Positions 8,133 to 20,605 are shown, numbered from the stretch's first letter. The stretch: 64,000 nt of DNA from Caballeronia calidae (GCF_900044055.2 NZ_FCOX02000013.1:62001-126000), one strand, 5' to 3'. A program made the numbers and translations. Notes: generated by a model from the letters alone, not told the origin.

Positions 8133-9060
8133 GCGTGCCTCCCAACGTCAGCTAGGCGTTTTGCGACCTGATCATAGAACGATAGGGGCCGGCGTGCGAC
8201 GCGTGTATTTGAAGACGGCAGCGCGCGTCCGGTTTGCGGCTTGCGCTTACCGGAGCGCCTATGGCCAGGCAGCAGTGACGTTCGTCGTCGGCCTTCCAGC
8301 ACGGGGTGCACTGCCAGCAGTTCGCCCTGCTCGTAGATCCGGATTTCGTGAGCCAGACTGTGAACTTCGAGGGTGCGTTTGCGAGTTCGGTCGGGCACGC
8401 TATAGTAGTTTCCGCCGACTGAGACGAGTCCTTCGTGACTCACACGCCGCTCGAGTCGGATCACGCCATTGAACAAACCGGCGGGAAGCGCTTGCAACGT
8501 CGGGCGCTCCTCAAGAAAATGCTCCGCGACAACTCGGTGCGTCGTGCCATGCACACGAACATTGGCTACTGAGTCAAGCCACTCACGCAACTGGCGATTC
8601 ATGTCGGCAAGATTCTGAAATCGTCGAGCGAGGAAGAAGTCCTGACGGATGTATCGAAATGGGCGTTCGACGCGATATGCCTTGCATGCGCGCGGAGCAA
8701 AGCCATAGTGCTGCGCGAATGCGACGAGCTTTGCGTTGTAGACGATGTGCTTCTCGACTTCGCCCAGCACGGCCGCCTTCATGCGGTCGTAAAGCACCTC
8801 TCGAGGAACACCGCCGATGTGCTCAAACGCTTCCATGTGACAGCGCAAAACCGTTTGAAGGTCTTGGTGCTCGACGAAGCGGCCCCACAAATAACGGCTG
8901 TGTCCAAGCACGAGCGAGAACAACCAGATCGAGCGCCGCTGTCCAGGGACGTCATCAAATTCGACATTGAAGTGAGCAAAGTCCACCTGAGCTTGAGCTC
9001 CAGCCGGCGTCTCGAAGCGCACCTCGAAGCCACGCTGCTTGGGTGGACGAACTTCTCGGA
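8129..9060 (-). pseudogene. istA: istA remnant: C-terminal part of IS21 transposase
   Basis: About 310 codons of the DDE transposase IstA survive, starting near REVRPPKQRGFEVRFETPAG and continuing through AQVDFAHFNVEF, WLFSLVLGHSRYLWGRFVEH, GGVPREVLYDRMK, VERPFRYIRQDFFL and VANVRVHGTTHRV. The N-terminal helix-turn-helix part is gone; minus-strand sequence beyond 9060 is antisense of an adhesin fragment. At about 8660-8672 the text reads CKAYRVERPF where relatives have about six more residues ending in TKGK before VERP, an in-frame loss next to the catalytic Glu. The stop overlaps the istB start as ATGA. Confidence 0.85.
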
Positions 9061-9067
9061 TCAAATC

Positions 9068-9238
9068 GACCAGGACAAAACCGTGTCCATCGGTGTCGGC
9101 GGTGCGTCGTACCAGGGCTACGGCGCTGCGGCGGTCGCGCTGAACCTTCGCGTCACGCAGAACCTCATGCTGAAGGCCGATGCGGGCACCACCCGCGGCG
9201 GTACGGTATACGGAGCGATCGGATCGTATCGCTGGTAA
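9068..9238 (+). pseudogene. 3' stump of a YadA-type trimeric autotransporter adhesin
   Basis: The last ~56 codons of a trimeric autotransporter: KTVSIGVGGASYQGYG, then NLRVTQNLMLKADAGTT and the terminal strand VYGAIGSYRW before TAA 9236-9238. This is the YadA anchor pattern, ending in an aromatic residue for beta-barrel insertion. Everything 5' is missing; the IS21 remnant begins immediately upstream on the other strand. A terminator follows the stop, consistent with a once-functional gene. The stump lacks a start and signal peptide and cannot be functional. Confidence 0.8.
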
Positions 9239-9290
9239 GAGAGTGCGCGGTGCCAACGCGCGCGAGTTCCAACGCGTTTCCGGCAATTCG

Positions 9291-9322
9291 AACCGATGTC
9301 TCGGCAGAGCATCGGTTTTTTT
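9291..9322 (+). terminator. Terminator of the former YadA-type gene
   Basis: Stem AACCGATG (9291-9298) with CATCGGTT (9310-9317), an 11-base loop and a following run of T. It lies 52 bases after the adhesin stump. Confidence 0.85.
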
Positions 9323-9518
9323 CTCTTGACGTCCGACTGACGACGGAACGGCCACGTTCCTGTGCCGAGCGCGTTTTGCAGTCGATTTGCCCGCCAGCAA
9401 GTAAAATTCCGTTGCCCAGCGCCGTGTTTGCGCTTGCTGGACATTGCCGATGTGTGCAGTGCAGCGACGGCAAACGCATACATAGCGCACAAACCTCAAC
9501 AAAATCAAAGGAGGCGTT

Positions 9519-10883
9519 ATGCCAGCCGTCCACGGGAGCATGCTCTTGCTCTACGCGGTGATCGCGATCGCGGTTCTGATCCTGATGATCGCGCGCTACA
9601 AGGTTTACCCGTTCCTCGTTCTCATGATCGTGTCCGTGCTGCTGGCCCTCGCGGTCGGCATGCCTATGGACAAAATCGTGAAGTCGTTCGAAACCGGCAA
9701 CGGCAACACGCTCGGCCACATTGCGGTCGTGGTCGGTCTGGGTACGATGCTCGGCAAGATGATGGCCGAATCGGGCGGCGCCGAGCGCATCGCGAATACG
9801 CTGATTCATCTGTTCGGCGAAAAAAACATCCACTGGGCGATGATGGTCGTCGCGATCATCGTCGGCTTGCCGGTGTTCTTCGAAGTCGGCTTCGTGCTGC
9901 TGATTCCGATCGCGTTCAACGTCGCCAAACGCACCGGCAAATCGCTGCTGCTGATCGGCCTGCCGATGGTCGCCGGCCTCTCGGTGGTCCATGGCCTGAT
10001 TCCGCCGCACCCGGCCGCGCTGCTCGCGGTGCAGCAATATCACGCCGACATCGGCAAGACGATTGCCTACGGCCTGATCGTCGGCGTGCCGACGGCGATC
10101 GTCGCGGGTCCGCTGTTCGCGCTCCTGATCCACAAATACATCAAACTGCCGGATGCGAACGCGCTCGCCGACCAGTTCACCGAAAAGCACGGCGATACGC
10201 AGACGAAGCGCGATCTGCCGAGCTTCGGCATCACGCTGTTCACCATTCTGCTGCCGGTCATTCTGATGCTGGTCGGAAGCTGGGCGGATCTCGTCTTCGC
10301 GCCGAAAACGCTGCCGAATGATCTGCTGCGCTTCATCGGACAATCGGACATGGCGCTCCTGATCGCCGTGCTGGTCAGCTTCTGGACCTTCGGCGCGGCA
10401 CGCGGCTTCAATCGCGAGCAGATCCAGAAGTTCTGCGGCGAATGTCTCGCGCCGATCGCGGGCATCACGCTGATCGTCGGTGCGGGTGGCGGTTTCGGCC
10501 AGGTTCTGCGCGATAGCGGCATCTCCCAGCAGATCGTCGCCACCGCGTCGCAGGCGAACTTGTCGCCGCTCTTGCTCGGCTGGTTCGTCGCCGCGCTGAT
10601 CCGTCTTGCCACCGGCTCGGCGACCGTCGCGATGACCACCGCCTGCGGCATCGTCGCGCCGATCGCTGCCGCGGCCGGCGGCCACACGAGTCCGGAACTG
10701 CTGGTGCTCGCCACCGGCTCCGGCTCGCTGATTTTTTCGCATGTGAACGATGGCGGCTTCTGGCTGATCAAAGAGTATTTCGGGATGACGGTCGGACAAA
10801 CGTTCAAGACGTGGTCGTTGCTCGAGACCATCATTTCCCTGATGGGCCTCGGTTTGACCTTCGTGCTTGCGGCGTTCGTCTAA
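9519..10883 (+). CDS. gntP: Gluconate permease, GntP family
   Basis: Inner-membrane gluconate:H+ symporter. 454 aa, normal for GntP/GntT/GntU proteins, with about 12-14 hydrophobic segments and family blocks GNTLGHIAVVVGLGTMLGKM, FFEVGFVLLIPIAFNVAKRT, GLIPPHPAALLAVQQY and TGSATVAMTTACGI. The start is certain: AAAGGAGGC (9508-9515) precedes the ATG. gntK follows 10 bases after the stop, so import and phosphorylation are coupled, and the product 6-phosphogluconate is the substrate of edd about 8 kb upstream. The exact subtype (gntT, gntU or gntP) cannot be fixed from sequence alone. Confidence 0.93.
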   Translation: MPAVHGSMLLLYAVIAIAVLILMIARYKVYPFLVLMIVSVLLALAVGMPMDKIVKSFETGNGNTLGHIAVVVGLGTMLGKMMAESGGAERIANTLIHLFGEKNIHWAMMVVAIIVGLPVFFEVGFVLLIPIAFNVAKRTGKSLLLIGLPMVAGLSVVHGLIPPHPAALLAVQQYHADIGKTIAYGLIVGVPTAIVAGPLFALLIHKYIKLPDANALADQFTEKHGDTQTKRDLPSFGITLFTILLPVILMLVGSWADLVFAPKTLPNDLLRFIGQSDMALLIAVLVSFWTFGAARGFNREQIQKFCGECLAPIAGITLIVGAGGGFGQVLRDSGISQQIVATASQANLSPLLLGWFVAALIRLATGSATVAMTTACGIVAPIAAAAGGHTSPELLVLATGSGSLIFSHVNDGGFWLIKEYFGMTVGQTFKTWSLLETIISLMGLGLTFVLAAFV

Positions 10884-10893
10884 GGAGAATCAG

Positions 10894-11391
10894 ATGATTT
10901 TGATCGCGATGGGCGTGTCGGGCGCCGGCAAGTCTTTGATCGGCGAACTGCTGGCGGAACGCTTGCAATGTTCGTTCACCGATGGCGACGCGTTTCACAG
11001 CGCCGCGAATAAGGAAAAGATGCACAAGGGCATCCCTTTGACGGACGACGACCGTTGGCCGTGGCTGAGGACGATTCGCGCCGCGATCGAGGAAAAGCAG
11101 CGCGCGGGTGAGACAGCCGTGTTCACGTGTTCGTCGCTGAAACGTTCGTATCGCGACATCCTGCGCGAGGGCGACAAGGACGTGTGCTTCGTCTATCTCG
11201 AAGGCACGTTCGAGGTTTTGCACGAGCGGCTTGGATCGCGCACGGGCCACTTCTTCGAACCGTCGCTGCTGCAGAGCCAGCTCGATACGCTCGAACCACC
11301 GGGTGAGGACGAGGCGATCATCGTGAGCATCGAGCATACGCCCGAGGAGATCGTCGATATCGTGATTGAGGAACTCAAGACGCGCGACTGA
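10894..11391 (+). CDS. gntK: Gluconokinase
   Basis: Phosphorylates D-gluconate with ATP to 6-phosphogluconate, the entry to the Entner-Doudoroff route. 165 aa, normal for the P-loop GntK family. The Walker A GVSGAGKS is at residues 7-14, then FTDGDAFHSAANKEKMHKG (substrate region), LTDDDRWPWL and CSSLKRSYRDILR. The ATG at 10894 has AAGGAG at 10883-10888; an upstream in-frame start at 10867 lies inside gntP and lacks such a site. It forms an operon with gntP and ends at a strong terminator. Confidence 0.95.
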   Translation: MILIAMGVSGAGKSLIGELLAERLQCSFTDGDAFHSAANKEKMHKGIPLTDDDRWPWLRTIRAAIEEKQRAGETAVFTCSSLKRSYRDILREGDKDVCFVYLEGTFEVLHERLGSRTGHFFEPSLLQSQLDTLEPPGEDEAIIVSIEHTPEEIVDIVIEELKTRD

Positions 11392-11410
11392 TTGGCGCTT
11401 CGATCAAGAA

Positions 11411-11442
11411 AAAGGCCCCGCGTCGCGAGACGCGGGGCCTTT
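11411..11442 (+). terminator. Terminator between convergent gntK and purB
   Basis: A 14-bp perfect stem AAAGGCCCCGCGTC (11411-11424), loop GCGA and the complementary arm 11429-11442. It has A-rich and T-rich flanks, so it can serve gntK (+) and possibly purB (-). Confidence 0.9.
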
Positions 11443-11468
11443 CTCATTGGTGCGATGCCGCGCGATCT

Positions 11469-13633
<2,165 letters not shown>

Positions 13634-13639
13634 CGTGAT

Positions 13640-14665
13640 TTAAAAGGTATAGCCGACTTCGACCGCGCGGCCTTCCAGCGAATCGAGCAGCCGCGCGAAC
13701 GGCCACAGCGGCGCATAGCGCTCGGCGACCTTGCGCGCATAGCCGATGAAGCGCGGCAGATCGGCGAGATAACGCGGCTTGCCGTCGCGATAGTGGATGC
13801 GCGCGAAAAGACCGAGCACCTTGATATGGCGCTGCAGGCCCATCCATTCGAGCTGGCGGTAGAACTCGCCGAAATCCGGATCGACCGGAAGCCCGGCTTT
13901 CTTCGCGCGCTCCCAGTAATAGGCGACGCAATCGAGCTGAAACTCTTCGTCCCAGCTGATGAACGCGTCGCGCATCAACGACGCCATGTCGTAGGTGATC
14001 GGGCCGTACACCGCGTCCTGGAAGTCCAGCACGCCGGGATTTGGCTCGCACACCATCAGATTGCGCGGCATGTAGTCGCGCAGCATGAAGGTTTGCGGCT
14101 GCGCGAGCGCGCTCTGCACGAGCAGCGCGAACGTTTCGTCGAGCGTCTTGCGCTCGTCGGCGGTGACTTCCCGGCCCAGATGGCGGCCGATGAACCATTC
14201 GGGCAGCAGTTCCATCTCGCGGCGCAGAAACGCTTCGTCGAAGACCGGCAGCACGCCTTCGCGCGCGGTTTGCTGGAATTGGATCAGCGTGTCGATCGCG
14301 GAGCGCATCAAAGGCCGCGCGTTTTTCTCGTCGAGAACGGAAATGTAAGTCGTCGTGCCGAGATCGGTCACGAGCATGAAGCCGGCGTCGAAATCGGCTT
14401 CGAGAATTTTTGGCACGTGCACGTTCGCCGCTTCGAGCAGACCTGCGACTTGCACGAACTCCCGGCACTTTTCCGGCGGCGGCGCATCGACGGCGATGAG
14501 GGTCTTGCCGAACGTCGAATCGCTTTCCAGCCGGAAATAGCGGCGAAAGCTTGCATCGGCGGAGGCGGGAGCGAGACTCGCGAGGTTCAGCCGGTAGTGT
14601 CCGGTGAAATTGTCGAGCCACGAGCGGAGTTGGTTCAGGCGGGCGTCGGAAGGAATGTGCGTCAT
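13640..14665 (-). CDS. amgK: N-acetylmuramate/N-acetylglucosamine anomeric kinase (AmgK-type)
   Basis: 341 aa of the aminoglycoside phosphotransferase fold. The ATP-binding N-lobe includes SADASFRRYFRLE; the catalytic loop is MLRDYMPRNLMVCEPN, followed by the metal-binding VLDFQDAVYGPITYDMASL. AmgK phosphorylates the anomeric hydroxyl of MurNAc or GlcNAc, giving the substrate for MurU. I start it at ATG 14665 (MTHIPSDARLNQLRSWL); the longer frame to 14797 is unlikely. amgK-murU next to divergent lptD is also the Pseudomonas arrangement. A perfect TATAAT lies on the opposite strand at 14693-14698 in the shared upstream region. Confidence 0.88.
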   Translation of the reverse strand: MTHIPSDARLNQLRSWLDNFTGHYRLNLASLAPASADASFRRYFRLESDSTFGKTLIAVDAPPPEKCREFVQVAGLLEAANVHVPKILEADFDAGFMLVTDLGTTTYISVLDEKNARPLMRSAIDTLIQFQQTAREGVLPVFDEAFLRREMELLPEWFIGRHLGREVTADERKTLDETFALLVQSALAQPQTFMLRDYMPRNLMVCEPNPGVLDFQDAVYGPITYDMASLMRDAFISWDEEFQLDCVAYYWERAKKAGLPVDPDFGEFYRQLEWMGLQRHIKVLGLFARIHYRDGKPRYLADLPRFIGYARKVAERYAPLWPFARLLDSLEGRAVEVGYTF

Positions 14666-14892
14666 AAATTCGAGGGGCCAAACATCTTGCCATATAATAC
14701 CCCACGACTTTTTTAAGCGATCCGTTTCACGCCTGGCGCCAGGCCCCCGACGACTGTGAGCGTCACCGTTCGATGGAGTGTCGTTCCCGCTTGGCAAGGA
14801 CCGTCAAGTTCGTGACTGTGGGAAGGGCGCGGCCGCCTGCCCGGCGGCATCGGGCGCGTGGGACGCGAACGGGATCGAACCGCCACCCATAC

Positions 14893-17283
14893 ATGCCGCC
14901 ACGACAGTTTCCCGTATCGAAAATCCAAGGCGACGCTCAGCCACGCAGGCGGCGGCTCGTCGTCGCGCTTCTATCCGTTCCGGGTCTGATGCCCGCTCTC
15001 GCGCACGCCCAACTCGGGGGCGACGCCGCTTATCCGCAGCCGCTCGACGGCCCCGGCAGCCTGCGCCTCGCGCCGCAACTGGAAGAGCGCCCGCTGCAAA
15101 ACGGCCAGCAGCCTTCGACATTCCTCCTGAGCGACAAGGCCACCGGCACCACCGACGAGGACATGGCGGCGAAGGGCTCGGCGGAGATCCGGCGCACGGT
15201 GACGGTCATCAAGGGCGACGCGCTGCATTACGACCAGGATACGGACATGGCCGATGCTTTCGGCAATGTCAGGCTGATCAACAACGGCGTGTCGTTCGTC
15301 GGTCCTGAGGCGCATCTGAAGGTGGAGGCGAACGAAGGGTTCATGACGAACCCGAAGTACCACTTCAACTTGACGGGCGGATCGGGCAGCGCCGAGCGCG
15401 CCGACATGATCGACAACGAGCGGGCGCGCATCGATCACGGCACGTACACGGCCTGCCAGTGCGAATCCGATCCGGCCTGGTACATCAAGGGCACATCGTT
15501 CGATTTCGACACCGGCGCCGAAGAGGGCATCGCGCATAACGGCGTGCTGTTCTTCCAGGGCGTGCCGGTTTTCGGAAGCCCGTGGCTGTCGTTTCCGCTC
15601 ACCGGCGATCGTCGCAGCGGCCTGTTGCCGCCGACCTTCTCGCTCAGCTCGACGACCGGCTTCGAAGCGACGATTCCGTACTATTTCAACATCGCGCCGA
15701 ATCGCGATCTGACTGTCACGCCGCGCATCATGACGCGGCGCGGCGTGCTGGGCGAAGCGACCTTTCGCTATCTGTCGCCCACTTACTCGGGCTCGTTCAC
15801 CGGCGACTTTCTGCCGAACGACCGCGAGACGCACACGAACCGTTATGCGATCTTCTGGCAGCATCGCCAGAATTTCGGCAACGGGTTCGGCGGCTACATC
15901 AATTACAACAAGGTTTCGGACGATCAATATCCGGAAGACCTGGGCAACGCGTCGAACCAGTTCCTGAACGGCACGCAACTGCTGTATCAGCAGGAAGCGG
16001 GGCTCACCTACAACAACGGCCCGTGGTCGGTGCTCGCGCGCGAGCAACGCTGGCAGACGCTGCAACCGTCGGTTCCGCCGTACGCGCGCGAGCCGCAGGT
16101 GAACGTTCAGTACAACAAGTACAACGTCGGCGGCTTCGATTACGGCGCGGAACTGGACACGACGCGCTTCACGATCACCACCGACGGCGCGACCGACGGC
16201 AACCGGCTGTACTTCAATCCGTACCTCAGCTACGGGATCAATGCGCCGGGCTACTTCGTCACGCCGAAGGTGCAGTGGCACTTCGCGTCGTACGACCTGA
16301 GCCATATCGCGACGACGCAGGTGGCGGGTTCGTCGCCGCCGGTGACGGGGCAGCCCAAGAATTTCACCGAATCGATTCCGACCATCAGCTTCGACACGGG
16401 TCTCGTGTTCGACCGCTCGGTGCGGCTTTTCGGGCAGGATTACATCCAGACGCTGGAGCCGCGGCTCTACTACGTCTACACGCCGTATCACAATCAGGAC
16501 TTCGCGCCGATCTTCGATACTGCCGAAGCCGACTTCGGCCTGGCCGAGATCTACACGCCGAACACGTTCGTCGGCAACGACCGGATCGCCGACGCGAACC
16601 GCATCACCGCGGGCCTGACGACGCGCTTCATCAACCCGGCGACGGGCGACGAGCGTGCGCGTTTCGTCATCGCGCAGCAGTATTATTTCCAGAGTCAGCG
16701 CGTCACGATCACGCCGGGCCAACTGCCCGAGCAGGCGAAGCACTCTGACCTGATCGCGGGCGCGGCTATCAAGCTCGGAGCCGGTTTCGCCTCGGAAACG
16801 GCGTTCCAATATAATGTCGACAACAACCAGCTCGTGCGCTCGAGCATCGGTTTCGCGTTCAGTCCGGGCGAGCGCAGGGTGATCAACGTCGGTTACCGCT
16901 ACACGCGTTCGAACCAGACCACCCTGGTGAACGAGCCGATCAACCAGATTCTGTTGTCCGGCGAGTGGCCGCTCACGAACCGCCTCTACGCCGTCGGCCG
17001 CGTAAACTATGATCTCGCGAGCCATCGTCTCGTCGACGGGCTGCTGGGCTTCCAGTACGATGCCGACTGCTGGGCGTTCGGCTTCGGCATGCAGCGTTAC
17101 GCCAACGGCGTGAATACGCAGGGCCAGCCTTCGTCGGGCACGCGCGTGCTCGCGCAATTGACGTTCAAGGGCTTGTCGAATGTCGACAACGGCCTCGTCA
17201 GCGCATTCCGCGCGAGCGTCCAGGGTTATCAGCCGCCGCCTCCGGCCGCGCCTCCGCTCGCCCGGTACAGCGATTACGAGTAA
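14893..17283 (+). CDS. lptD: LPS-assembly outer-membrane protein LptD
   Basis: Inserts lipopolysaccharide into the outer leaflet together with LptE. 796 aa, the usual size. From ATG 14893 there is a basic start, then a signal peptide ([22 protein letters not shown]). Next comes the periplasmic OstA/LptA-like domain ([20 protein letters not shown] to [20 protein letters not shown]), then a 26-strand-type barrel region. Cysteines occur in [12 protein letters not shown] and [13 protein letters not shown], fitting the inter-domain disulfides of this family. No clear Shine-Dalgarno precedes the start, so it is the least certain point. surA, whose product chaperones such barrels, is next on the same strand. 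Confidence 0.95.
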   Translation: MPPRQFPVSKIQGDAQPRRRRLVVALLSVPGLMPALAHAQLGGDAAYPQPLDGPGSLRLAPQLEERPLQNGQQPSTFLLSDKATGTTDEDMAAKGSAEIRRTVTVIKGDALHYDQDTDMADAFGNVRLINNGVSFVGPEAHLKVEANEGFMTNPKYHFNLTGGSGSAERADMIDNERARIDHGTYTACQCESDPAWYIKGTSFDFDTGAEEGIAHNGVLFFQGVPVFGSPWLSFPLTGDRRSGLLPPTFSLSSTTGFEATIPYYFNIAPNRDLTVTPRIMTRRGVLGEATFRYLSPTYSGSFTGDFLPNDRETHTNRYAIFWQHRQNFGNGFGGYINYNKVSDDQYPEDLGNASNQFLNGTQLLYQQEAGLTYNNGPWSVLAREQRWQTLQPSVPPYAREPQVNVQYNKYNVGGFDYGAELDTTRFTITTDGATDGNRLYFNPYLSYGINAPGYFVTPKVQWHFASYDLSHIATTQVAGSSPPVTGQPKNFTESIPTISFDTGLVFDRSVRLFGQDYIQTLEPRLYYVYTPYHNQDFAPIFDTAEADFGLAEIYTPNTFVGNDRIADANRITAGLTTRFINPATGDERARFVIAQQYYFQSQRVTITPGQLPEQAKHSDLIAGAAIKLGAGFASETAFQYNVDNNQLVRSSIGFAFSPGERRVINVGYRYTRSNQTTLVNEPINQILLSGEWPLTNRLYAVGRVNYDLASHRLVDGLLGFQYDADCWAFGFGMQRYANGVNTQGQPSSGTRVLAQLTFKGLSNVDNGLVSAFRASVQGYQPPPPAAPPLARYSDYE

Positions 17284-17410
17284 GCCGCAACGCTCGCCCG
17301 CGCGCGGTATCCAATGTGACAGGCAGTGAATGGCGGCCCCGGCGCCGCACGCAGGGTGGAACACACAAGTAGGACACGATCGGGTGCAGCCCGTATTTGA
17401 TGGAGTATCT

Positions 17411-18772
17411 GTGGCAAACGTGAATATGTTTCGATCGACGGCAATCGCAGCGGGCGTGCTCGCTGCCGCGCTGATCCTGAATTCGCCGGCCGGTGCGCAG
17501 GCGTTGTCGAATCGCAATGCGCAAGTCGCCGATTCCGTCGTCGCGGTGGTGAACGACGGCGTCATCACGCAGCGCGAACTCGAAGACCGCACCGCGCTCA
17601 TCGCCAAGCGTCTGCAGCAGCAGAACGCGCCGGTGCCGCCCGCGGCCCAGATGCAGCAGCAGGTGCTCGATCAGATGGTCCTCGAGCGCATCCAGCTCCA
17701 GCGTGCGAAGGAAGACGGCATCAACATCGACGACGCGACCGTGAACCGCACGCTCCAGCGTCTCGCGCAGCAAAATCAGATGACGCTCGAAGTCTATCGC
17801 GCACGCATCGAGGCGCAGGGCGTGCCCTGGTCCACCTTCATGCGCGACGCGCGCACGGAACTCACGCTCTCCAAGCTGCGCGAGAAGGAAGTGGACAGCA
17901 AGGTCACCGTGTCCGACGGCGAAGTCGCGAACTACATCGCGAGCCAGCGCGGTCCGGGCGCGCGCAACACGAGCGATCTGCATCTTCAGCACATCATGTT
18001 CAAGCTCGCGCCGAATGCGCCGGAAAGCGACGTCGCGAAGGTCCAGGCCCAGGCCGACGCCGTGCTCAAGCAGGCGCAAGGCGGCGAGGATTTCAGCAAG
18101 CTCGCCAAGCAGAACTCGCAGGACACCGATGCAGGCAAGGGCGGCGATCTCGGCTTCCGCGCGCCGGCCTCGCTGCCTGCGGGCATCGTGAATGCGGTAT
18201 CGACGCTGCGTCCGGGTCAGGTCGTGCCCACGCTTCTGCGCACCGACGGTGGCTTCGAGATCATCAAGCTGGTGGATCGCCGCGCGAGTCAGGGCACGGC
18301 CGCCGATGCGCCCAAGCTCGTGCAGACGCACGTGCGCCATATCCTGCTGCGTGTGTCGGACGGCATGTCGGAACAGACCGCGCGTCAAAAGTTGCTCGAC
18401 ATCAAGCAGCAAGTGATCGCAGGCGGCGATTTCGCCAATTTCGCGCGCACGTACTCGCAGGACGGCTCGGCGTCGCAAGGCGGCGATCTCGGCTGGATCA
18501 GCCCGGGCGAAACGGTGCCGGAGTTCGAGCGCGCGATGAACAATCTTCAGGACAACGCCGTCAGCGATCCCGTGCGAAGCGAATACGGTTATCACCTGAT
18601 CCAGGTGCTCGGCCGTCGCGACGCGGAAGGCTCGGCGACGAAGCAGCTCGATATCGCGCGTCAGGCCATCGGCCAGCGCAAGGCCGAGCAGGCGTATTCC
18701 GACTGGCTGCGCGAACTGCGCGACACCGCGTACGTGCAGTACAAGGGCATCGCGGCCCAGCAGCCGCAATAG
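17411..18772 (+). CDS. surA: Periplasmic chaperone and peptidyl-prolyl isomerase SurA
   Basis: Escorts unfolded outer-membrane proteins, including LptD, across the periplasm. About 453 aa. I place the start at GTG 17411, with GGAG five bases upstream; ATG 17426 ([20 protein letters not shown]) is an alternative. After the signal peptide (…PAGAQA) comes the SurA N-domain ([20 protein letters not shown]), then two parvulin domains: the first around [10 protein letters not shown] to [16 protein letters not shown], the second around [10 protein letters not shown] to [19 protein letters not shown]. The stop is seven bases before pdxA, indicating co-transcription. Confidence 0.95.
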   Translation: MANVNMFRSTAIAAGVLAAALILNSPAGAQALSNRNAQVADSVVAVVNDGVITQRELEDRTALIAKRLQQQNAPVPPAAQMQQQVLDQMVLERIQLQRAKEDGINIDDATVNRTLQRLAQQNQMTLEVYRARIEAQGVPWSTFMRDARTELTLSKLREKEVDSKVTVSDGEVANYIASQRGPGARNTSDLHLQHIMFKLAPNAPESDVAKVQAQADAVLKQAQGGEDFSKLAKQNSQDTDAGKGGDLGFRAPASLPAGIVNAVSTLRPGQVVPTLLRTDGGFEIIKLVDRRASQGTAADAPKLVQTHVRHILLRVSDGMSEQTARQKLLDIKQQVIAGGDFANFARTYSQDGSASQGGDLGWISPGETVPEFERAMNNLQDNAVSDPVRSEYGYHLIQVLGRRDAEGSATKQLDIARQAIGQRKAEQAYSDWLRELRDTAYVQYKGIAAQQPQ

Positions 18773-18779
18773 CAATAAC

Positions 18780-19763
18780 ATGAGTGCCGTCGACACCCGA
18801 CCGCTTCACATCGCCATTACGACTGGTGAGCCTGCCGGTGTCGGCCCGGAACTGACGGCGGCGGCGCTCAGAGAGGCGCGCGAGCGCTGGCCGTCGGCGC
18901 GCTTCACGGTGCTCGGCGATCGTGACTTGCTGACGTCGCGCGCAGGCGGTGCGTGGCCCGCCGTGGGCGATGTCATCGAAATCGAGCATCACGCGCTTGC
19001 CGTGCCCGCCGAGCCGGGCAAGCTGAATGCGGCGAACGGGCGCTACGTGCTCGGTCTGCTCGATGCCGCGATCGACGGCGCGGTTTCGGGCCGCTTCGAC
19101 GCCATCGTCACCGCGCCGCTGCAAAAGAGCACGATCAACGATGCCGGTGTTCCCTTCACCGGCCACACCGAATATCTCGCCGAGCGCACGCATACGCCGC
19201 GCGTCGTGATGATGCTCGCGGGTTCGAGCGAGCGTCCGTTGCGCGTCGCGCTCGCGACCACGCATCTGCCGCTGAAGGATGTGTCCGCGGCGCTCAGCAT
19301 CGACGGCCTCGTCGAAACGCTCACCATCATCGATCACGATCTGCGCGCGCATTTCGGCTTGCCCGCGCCGCGCATTCTCGTGACCGGGCTCAATCCGCAC
19401 GCGGGCGAAAACGGCTATCTGGGCCGCGAGGAAATCGACGTCATCACGCCCGCGCTGGAACGCGCCCGCGCGCGCGGCATCGATGCGCCGGGTCCGTATC
19501 CCGCCGATACGCTGTTCCAGCCGCGCTATCTGAAAGACGCCGATTGCGTGCTCGCCATGTTCCACGATCAGGGCTTGCCGGTGCTGAAATACGCGACCTT
19601 CGGCGAAGGCATCAACGTGACGCTCGGCTTGCCGATCATCCGCGCGTCGGTGGATCACGGCACCGCGCTCGATCTCGCGGGCACGGGCCGCGCCGATCCG
19701 GGCAGCATGATCGCCGCGATCGACGCCGCCGTCACGATGGCGCGGCACAAGCGCAGCGCCTGA
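18780..19763 (+). CDS. pdxA: 4-hydroxythreonine-4-phosphate dehydrogenase
   Basis: NAD-dependent enzyme of the DXP-dependent pyridoxal-5'-phosphate pathway, oxidising 4-phosphohydroxy-L-threonine. 327 aa, standard length. Family blocks: [18 protein letters not shown] near the N-terminus, [20 protein letters not shown] (with a metal His), [13 protein letters not shown] and [16 protein letters not shown], and [20 protein letters not shown] near the end. The start ATG 18780 has no obvious Shine-Dalgarno but sits just behind the surA stop, so translational coupling is plausible. pdxH, the last step of B6 salvage and synthesis, is elsewhere in the window at 51 kb. Confidence 0.96.
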   Translation: MSAVDTRPLHIAITTGEPAGVGPELTAAALREARERWPSARFTVLGDRDLLTSRAGGAWPAVGDVIEIEHHALAVPAEPGKLNAANGRYVLGLLDAAIDGAVSGRFDAIVTAPLQKSTINDAGVPFTGHTEYLAERTHTPRVVMMLAGSSERPLRVALATTHLPLKDVSAALSIDGLVETLTIIDHDLRAHFGLPAPRILVTGLNPHAGENGYLGREEIDVITPALERARARGIDAPGPYPADTLFQPRYLKDADCVLAMFHDQGLPVLKYATFGEGINVTLGLPIIRASVDHGTALDLAGTGRADPGSMIAAIDAAVTMARHKRSA

Positions 19764-19789
19764 ACTCGCGCGCATTCATTCGAATCAGT

Positions 19790-20605
19790 ATGTCGACCAA
19801 ACATCAAGGCCATTTCGCGCGCAAGCGCTTCGGGCAGAACTTTCTCGTCGATCAGGGTGTGATCGATTCCATCGTCGATGCGATCTCGCCGAAGCGCGGC
19901 GAGCGCATGGTCGAGATCGGGCCGGGGCTCGCCGCGCTCACCGAGCCGCTGATCGAGCGTCTTGCCACGCCCGAATCGCCGCTGCATGCCGTGGAACTGG
20001 ACCGCGATCTGATCGGACGGCTAGAGAAGCGCTTCGGTGACAGGCTCGTCGTGCATTCGGCGGACGCGCTCGACTTCGATTTCGGCGTGCTCGCGCTCGA
20101 AGGTGAGAAGCCCACGCTGCGCATCGTCGGGAATCTGCCGTACAACATTTCGAGCCCGCTGCTTTTCCACCTGACGACGTTCGCGCACAAGGTTGTCGAC
20201 CAGCACTTCATGCTGCAGGACGAAGTGGTCGAACGCATGATCGCGGAGCCCGCGAGCAAGGACTACGGGCGTCTTTCGGTGATGCTGCAATACCGCTACG
20301 TGATGGACAAGCTGATCGACGTGCCGCCCGAGTCGTTCAATCCGCCGCCGAAGGTGAATTCCGCGATCGTGCGGATGATTCCGTTCGCGCCGCACGAGCT
20401 GCCCGAAGTCGATGACACCGTGCTTTCGGACGTGGTGAAGGCCGCGTTCGCGCAGCGTCGCAAGGTGCTGCGCAACAACCTGAGCGCGTACCGCGACACG
20501 ATCGATTTCGATGCGCTCGGCTTCGATCTCGCGCGCCGCGCCGAGGAAGTGCCGGTCGCGGAATTCGTCGCGTTGGCGCAGGCGGTTCAGCGCTCGAAAG
20601 CCTGA
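19790..20605 (+). CDS. rsmA: 16S rRNA adenine-N6,N6-dimethyltransferase (KsgA/RsmA)
   Basis: Dimethylates two adjacent adenosines in the 3'-terminal hairpin of 16S rRNA during small-subunit maturation. 271 aa from ATG 19790 ([20 protein letters not shown]). Motifs: [18 protein letters not shown]-binding [14 protein letters not shown], and catalytic [14 protein letters not shown], then [17 protein letters not shown] and the C-terminal [13 protein letters not shown]. It is the last gene of lptD-surA-pdxA-rsmA, a gene order conserved in many proteobacteria. Its 3' end overlaps that of the next, opposite gene by 19 bases. Confidence 0.97.
   Translation: MSTKHQGHFARKRFGQNFLVDQGVIDSIVDAISPKRGERMVEIGPGLAALTEPLIERLATPESPLHAVELDRDLIGRLEKRFGDRLVVHSADALDFDFGVLALEGEKPTLRIVGNLPYNISSPLLFHLTTFAHKVVDQHFMLQDEVVERMIAEPASKDYGRLSVMLQYRYVMDKLIDVPPESFNPPPKVNSAIVRMIPFAPHELPEVDDTVLSDVVKAAFAQRRKVLRNNLSAYRDTIDFDALGFDLARRAEEVPVAEFVALAQAVQRSKA

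Larger units (their letters stand above)
7494..9060 (-). mobile_element. Remnant of an IS21-family insertion sequence (istA-istB)
   Basis: Two minus-strand frames joined by an ATGA overlap (8129-8132), as is usual for istA-istB of IS21. The transposase lacks its N-terminal part and the helper ATPase lacks its Walker motifs, so the element cannot move by itself. Its right edge meets the 3' stump of a YadA-type adhesin at about 9060-9068. I could not find terminal inverted repeats or a target duplication. Confidence 0.85.

Noticed and set aside
17411..17428. Starting surA upstream at 17330
   Set aside because: It would add 27 residues before the signal peptide; GTG 17411 has GGAG and gives a normal secretory start.
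14971..17607. Minus-strand open frame of 878 codons opposite lptD
   Set aside because: It is antisense to lptD and the start of surA, with no family features; lptD is unmistakable on the plus strand.
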